Shown one piece after another: positions 59,250 through 64,000 of a stretch of 64,000 nucleotides of DNA. Position 1 is the first letter of the stretch. Every line of letters starts with the position of its first letter. A program made the position numbers and the translations under genes. The notes under the pieces were generated by a model, which did not search any database, was not told where the DNA came from, and was given only the letters and a program-made list of their open reading frames with translations. Origin of the DNA: Brugia malayi (lineage: Eukaryota > Nematoda > Chromadorea > Rhabditida > Onchocercidae). The stretch spans positions 11,412,187 through 11,476,186 of the forward strand of contig NW_025062475.1 of NCBI RefSeq assembly GCF_000002995.4. The letters are read 5' to 3'.

Positions 59250-59563
59250 TTTTATTAATATTGTTCATGTGTACATAATGATTTTATACATATTCCAACT
59301 ATATTGCCGAAAGAATAACAGCGAATAAAACAAATGAAACGTTGTTGATGTCCTATTTGTTGTATCCGGCTTGATTTGGTTTCTAAAATATGAATTTTAT
59401 TTCAAATTTTTGCATTTGACGTAATCTAGACAAAATTTTTGCGTTACTAAAATACTGTTTTGCATATGAAATGTTGTTGATGTTAAGGCGAGGATAGGAA
59501 CCTTTCAAGTGTCAGGATGGTGGTATATTTCAAAATGAAATGTACCAGAGACCTTTTTTTGTT
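59250..59563. other. Convergent intergenic region XPB / JAZF1-like
   Basis: 314 bp containing both 3' ends. XPB has AATAAA at 59324-59329. No exon seen. Confidence 0.7.
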
Positions 59564-62500
59564 TTAGTGCCTTTTATTCATTTGAACACAAAAATCAGTG
59601 ACCTGTGGCGTATCCGGTCGAGATATGACTGGATTCAGCGATTCACTTGTTGGTGGACCATATGATGACAGAGCATTCATATTCCTCGTCATCATACCAT
59701 TAACTGTCGACACAAGCTTTGTTACATTAGTAGGATGAGACATCTGAAGTTTGAACCTAAATTGAATTCAAGAAAGAAAAATTAAAAGCAGTACTAGTTA
59801 AGTAGCACAACGTACCTGCTGCTGGTATTGCTGTCCAGTAACTGGTGCAAGAGACGGCAAAGGCTGTGTGTTAATTCGAACTTGCGTTGCATTTTGAACT
59901 GTCGATGTCAAATAACCCGATGGTGCCGCTACATGTTCATCACCTTCAGGAGTCACCTATAATTAATCAGTTTTGCATGATTTCTTTACGGAAGCAGAAA
60001 AAATGGCTTATGCTATGTTTTTCTTTCCTGCCTTTACATACAGCGTTATTCATTGCATTATACATAGAACATCAATTTCATCAATCTGGAGCTGAAAACT
60101 GCAAAACAACGCGAACTGACTTGGTACACCTGAATCATTCTGAACTATAGGTATGCTCAATAAGAAGTTCAAAGATGTACATAAGTGGAAGCCGCCGGTG
60201 ATGCAACGTTATTATGTGTTGTTGAAATTGAGACAGCTGAGGGCGAAACCGGTACTAAATTTGTTGACATAGCAGGATTTCCAGCTACAACTTCATCATT
60301 TTAATTAATTGAGGAGTTACAAACTAATGATTCAGTGGAAAAACAGTTTACCATTATTAATACGTTGATGTGACTGTTGCACATGGTTATTTAATCCAAC
60401 AGTAGTTTTGTAACGCTTCGAACATTGACTACATTTGTAAGGACGCAAACTACAAATAATAGTTTAAGATTAAGTTTGTTAAAATCAATCATTAATCAAT
60501 TATATTTTCTTTCTCAAAAAAATAACAAACTTTGCATATTTACTAGGTGTACCGGACTGAATCAGTGGCGCAACTTGTCCAGGCACCACAGCAGTCAAGT
60601 CAAACGATACTGCATTATTGGTGCCGTTATCCTCACTATAGCCATGTACTTGACGCGCATGATAACGTGCTCCTTGCAGATTCTTGTATCGTTTGTTGCA
60701 TCCTTCAACTGGACATTTGTGTCGCCTTTCATCCGTGCTATTTGTTTGAAATGAAATGCAATAACACGAAACTTAAACAACTTAATACTTGATAAATGAA
60801 GAAATTCGAAGAAAAATTCAAATAGGGACGGAATATAACTGTTTGAGTGAATATAACTACTTTATTACGTACTCCAGCTATCCTAAGGGAACCTTCAGAA
60901 AAATAGTTCGATTAGTCTTTCACTTCTAAATCAAAGTCAAATGATCGATCTGCACTTCAAAATCGCTTCGGATCTTTACCATAACTTCCTTTGGTTTCAT
61001 TCTCTAGTTTACCATCTTTTGGGTCTTAACATCTACGCTCTGTGATGTCATTTATAAGTTATTTACATCTTAGCAAAGTAGATTAAAATTCTGGTAGCCA
61101 AAGAAGGTACCCTTTACTGACTTCAAAAAAATATTACAGGGTTTTCGGACCCTTCCACAAAATGCTTCTTATGAGACTACAAGATAATATGAATTTTTAT
61201 TAAATCTCACCCCTGCTCATAGTCATCACAGTCCTCGTTTCTGTATAAATCATTTGATTCTTCATCATGTTGATCTGAAAAGGTAGGAATAGCTTCGAAA
61301 ATAAAACCATTTCAATTTTCTGACTCTTATTCCTAATTTTCAACATTAGTGCTCACAGGATCATTTCTATAATAAATAAAGTAACAACTGACAACATAAA
61401 CAACAAATTAGAATTTAGAAAGCTACCAAAACGTGATTTGTCTCCAGCTTGTCCAAAAACATTCGCACCGACAACTGCAGACGCTAATGTTTTTTTCCTG
61501 GAAAACCACGGAACTGGTCTAAAAGTATCATTTGTATTTAATGTTAAAAAAGAAATAATTCACGAAAGAAATACGATCATCGTCGATGGCGCAAGCAAGT
61601 GGTAAATCCAAAGTGAAGCACACTTCAGGATAAGATCTAAGACAACTTTCACTGGAAAGTGCTGCAATTTCTGGCAGTGGAGATATTATCAAAGTTTAAT
61701 AGTTGAAATTACAACCTGTAGTGGCCAATCGCAAGCTTCACAGGTTCGGGATTAATCGGAACTGCTTTATGAGGAGGAAGTTTTGAAAATAACCTGAAAA
61801 TAATAAATTAGGATTTTTCAAAAACATTTCTATCTTATTTTTAATCCTTTCATTAAAGACAGACAAATCTATTTTTGAATTAAACACAGGTTTCAGGAGA
61901 TAATGCTTAATCATAAAACTTCACAAAACAAGCACATCTAATTCAGTCGACTAATGGCAAAATATTTTTGAAACTTGAACACAGAGCTTACTTGCAAATT
62001 GTGCTTATTGGAAAAACAGCGGTTAATGCCGCAGCTTTCGAAGGATCATCGTCCAGAGAAGAGTTTTTAGCATTTTCTTCTTTCTTCTTCATTTCATCCT
62101 CGATTATAGCTGCAATTATAACTAATGAAATTCAAAGTCTACGAGTCAAGATCAAATATGTATTCATTCATTATCTGCATTATACCAGTAATTGCATGTC
62201 AATATTACTTTTTTAACAAACATTCACTATTACTTCGCTCTATTCAAGTATACATACAGCATGCTATTATTCAGCCCTTCTTCACTCCGATAAAGCTGGA
62301 AGTTAAAAGCTTACCTTCCTATTTTAATTAAGAAGTTTTACCCAACATTCAAGTAGGGGGATAAATTTATTGTCCTAATGGTTTTAATGCCTGCTTTACT
62401 AATTCTTTTCTTTCACTACAACGGAATAGAAACCGGATCAGATAGGACAACTAGAAGATTTGTGAGCAAAAGATGACAGACTCATATTTTTAAAACTAAA

Positions 62501-62669
62501 AAAAAACCCCATGATACTAGTTTTAATTAGGTTAAAAAAAAAAAATAAAACAAAATAAATTACGGATATGTGTCTCCTCGATGTGCTGAAGCAAATCATG
62601 GAGGTTTCCAAAGTTAAGTCCGCAGCCACTGAACTGACAAATGTTGACACTTAACAGTGCTAAAGCCAT
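59564..62669 (-). CDS. JAZF1-like C2H2 zinc-finger protein
   Basis: Nuclear zinc-finger factor; the vertebrate homologue JAZF1 is a cofactor associated with the NuA4/TIP60 acetyltransferase complex. Model (minus order): 62669-62564, 62109-61992, 61793-61716, 61651-61575, 61513-61427, 61274-61211, 60737-60558, 60449-60352, 60284-60181, 59956-59816, 59743-59564; 410 residues. Finger 1 is N-terminal (C11-x4-C16-x12-H29-x4-H34, CQFSGCGLNFGNLHDLLQHI), matching the atypical first finger of JAZF1. Fingers 2 and 3 are CPVEGCNKRYKNLQGARYH (C185-H208) and YKCSQCSKRYKTTVGLNNH (C243-H264), again JAZF1-like. An acidic stretch (DQHDEESNDLYRNEDCDDY) precedes finger 2. The C-terminal tail is Ser/Thr/Pro/Gln-rich and longer than in vertebrates. 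The 61575/61513 and 60558/60449 junctions are chosen by phase with weak sites. The start follows a TTTGCAG acceptor. Confidence 0.82.
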
Positions 62670-62672
62670 ATC

Positions 62673-62675
62673 TCT
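62673..62675 (-). promoter_or_regulatory. Likely spliced-leader acceptor of the JAZF1-like gene
   Basis: On the minus strand TTTTTTTGCAG lies four bases before the start codon at 62669, a typical nematode trans-splice context. Confidence 0.6.
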
Positions 62676-62732
62676 GCAAAAAATAAAACGCTGAGTTATG
62701 AATTTAAATACTAGCATCTTAAGAACTTCAGC

Positions 62733-62782
62733 TTTTTTGATCTAAGGTTTTTGCAAGTAAGCAAAAACCTTAGATCAAAAAA
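62733..62782. repeat. Perfect 22-bp inverted repeat (hairpin)
   Basis: Arms 62733-62754 and 62761-62782 are perfect reverse complements around the 6-base loop aagtaa. It lies about 60 nt upstream of the JAZF1-like trans-splice site, hence probably in the outron or promoter. Confidence 0.95.
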
Positions 62783-63771
62783 CTAAAAGTCGAAAGATGA
62801 GTAGAAGTAAAATAAGAAAATCTAAATTTGTTTTATTCAAAAAACAAATTCTAACATAAATTTTGCAATGAAGGTACAATATATTGTCCAATTCTAACAC
62901 TTCAAGCAGCATACTCTTAAAACACTTTCAAAACACTCACTATTGTTCTCTGTTACTAAAAACAACCTTTTTGCAGCTATTAGCGCTTTTATCGTTTTTT
63001 TTTCTCTGGCTTGCTCCCTTGACCAAATATTACCTAGACTTATATCACTTAATAACATATTCATACTATTAAATGAATATTTAATAAGCTTAAATATAAT
63101 TAATTCAAAAAAATTTCGGGTATCAGTTACTTAAATTGTTGCTTACTTAATCTAAAAACTTTTTTATTTACTTGTCAATCTTTATTTATTTATACCAATA
63201 ATTCCTGAACATCAAAAATCACACTTCAACACTCAATATTCAATTATATCACAACGTTTCTTAGCAATCGTTATGTCTCATTTCCATGCACCAAAACCAA
63301 TTTCTTCTCGTTTTATGTTTTAAATCAACGCATTTAATTTACATAATAACAATTTAAATCAATAAAAGAAAGAAGAAAGAAAAAACCACGCATACAACCG
63401 AATGTTGAATCCGGGAATTTTTAGTTGTATTGAATGGTATGATTCTTATAACGCTCAATTGCTCATCGTGTTGGAGGGAATACGGTATTGTTGGTATGCC
63501 CGTCTGTTGCAGAAGGTCAAAACAGGCTCGATGAAGTTCGGTTCTAGTGATGGAAAGATTAGTATGAGGATGAGTCATCGCGGGGTTATGTGAGAGGTCA
63601 GGGTCAACTTAATGTTTCGGTGTAGTTCTTCGTGTCGTAAATTGTACATCAAATTTAACACTGTTTGTGAAGGAAAGGAAAGGACATTTGTTGTTATTGA
63701 AGGATTTTGGAGGGTTGCAAAAGTCAGTGAAAATACGTTATGATTGTTAATTTGACATCTACCAGCCAAGT
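62783..63771. other. Divergent promoter region
   Basis: About 1 kb between the JAZF1-like gene (minus) and the partial plus-strand gene. The distal half (63400-63770) is noticeably less AT-rich and contains an open frame on the minus strand, but no splice or homology support; a bidirectional promoter/5' UTR is the simpler reading. Confidence 0.5.
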
Positions 63772-63894
63772 ATGAGTAGTATCTCACGTCCCATTCGTCG
63801 TTCACGACGTAACGTTAACATAGCAACAACAAGCACAATGCATCCAGATGACATGATATCAATGGACTCATCCGGTGGCGACACATCACCTCCC
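63772..63894 (+). CDS. First coding exon of an unidentified gene (truncated by window end)
   Basis: Starts MSSISRPIRRSRRNVN and continues through an acidic/Ser-rich stretch (MHPDDMISMDSSGGDTSPP) for 41 codons up to a strong donor (GTAAGTTT). The basic, disordered N-terminus followed by Ser/Pro sites resembles nuclear regulatory proteins. I do not recognise it. The rest of the gene lies outside the window. Confidence 0.5.
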
Positions 63895-64000
63895 GTAAGT
63901 TTAAAGCTTATTTCACTTTGATGTAACAGTTTACTTCAGGGTTCCGGCTTTTTCTTTTAAAGAATTTGCCATGAAATACCGTTCGCTTCTACGAAGGTTC

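Noticed and set aside
63354..63805. Minus-strand open frames upstream of the last exon
   Set aside because: They overlap the start of the plus-strand exon, show no recognisable domain and no clear splice junctions; GC-richer promoter DNA is the simpler explanation.

Overview
The window looks like nuclear DNA of a nematode, most likely a filarial or other spirurid worm. Base composition is very AT-rich with long poly(A)/poly(T) runs and microsatellites. Genes are split into many small exons separated by AT-rich introns ending in TTTCAG-type acceptors. Several start codons sit directly behind such an acceptor, as expected for spliced-leader trans-splicing. Gene content (a cholecystokinin-type receptor, an EGL-47/GUR-like receptor, PAT-4/ILK) fits a nematode. 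The species call is inference; no marker fixes it. I rebuilt the gene models by hand from splice sites, reading phase and family knowledge.

Layout. 1-14628: gene-poor, repeat-rich AT DNA. 14629-22688 (+): a peptide GPCR of the cholecystokinin/gastrin receptor family, 10 coding exons. 23421-26573 (-): DPH1, diphthamide synthesis. 27121-27907 (-): canonical histone H2A, unusually interrupted by introns. 29647-32559 (-): a seven-TM receptor of gustatory-receptor-like architecture. 34867-38324 (-): integrin-linked pseudokinase (ILK/PAT-4). 38325-42920: long divergent intergenic region with one orphan exon candidate. 42921-50799 (+): PAN2, deadenylation complex subunit, 23 exons. 52065-53234 (+): GTPBP10-type Obg GTPase, intronless. 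53765-59249 (+): XPB/ERCC3, TFIIH helicase. 59564-62669 (-): JAZF1-like C2H2 zinc-finger protein. 63772-end (+): first exon of an unidentified gene cut by the window edge.

Apart from the two receptors, these are mostly conserved housekeeping genes: translation-factor modification, chromatin, adhesion, mRNA decay, mitochondrial ribosome assembly, and transcription/DNA repair. The four minus-strand genes and three plus-strand genes lie head to tail, but their gaps (0.5-2.3 kb) exceed the roughly 100 bp typical of nematode operons.

The most notable observation is that the exonuclease domain of PAN2 appears to have lost most of its DEDDh catalytic residues, while the fold around them still aligns. 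This PAN2 also carries a CCCH zinc-finger-like motif inside its pseudo-ubiquitin-hydrolase domain. Other points of interest are the intron-split H2A with a spliced upstream ORF, a GPCR N-terminus built from a coding microsatellite, a pair of inverted dispersed repeats in GPCR introns, and a perfect 22-bp hairpin upstream of the JAZF1-like gene.
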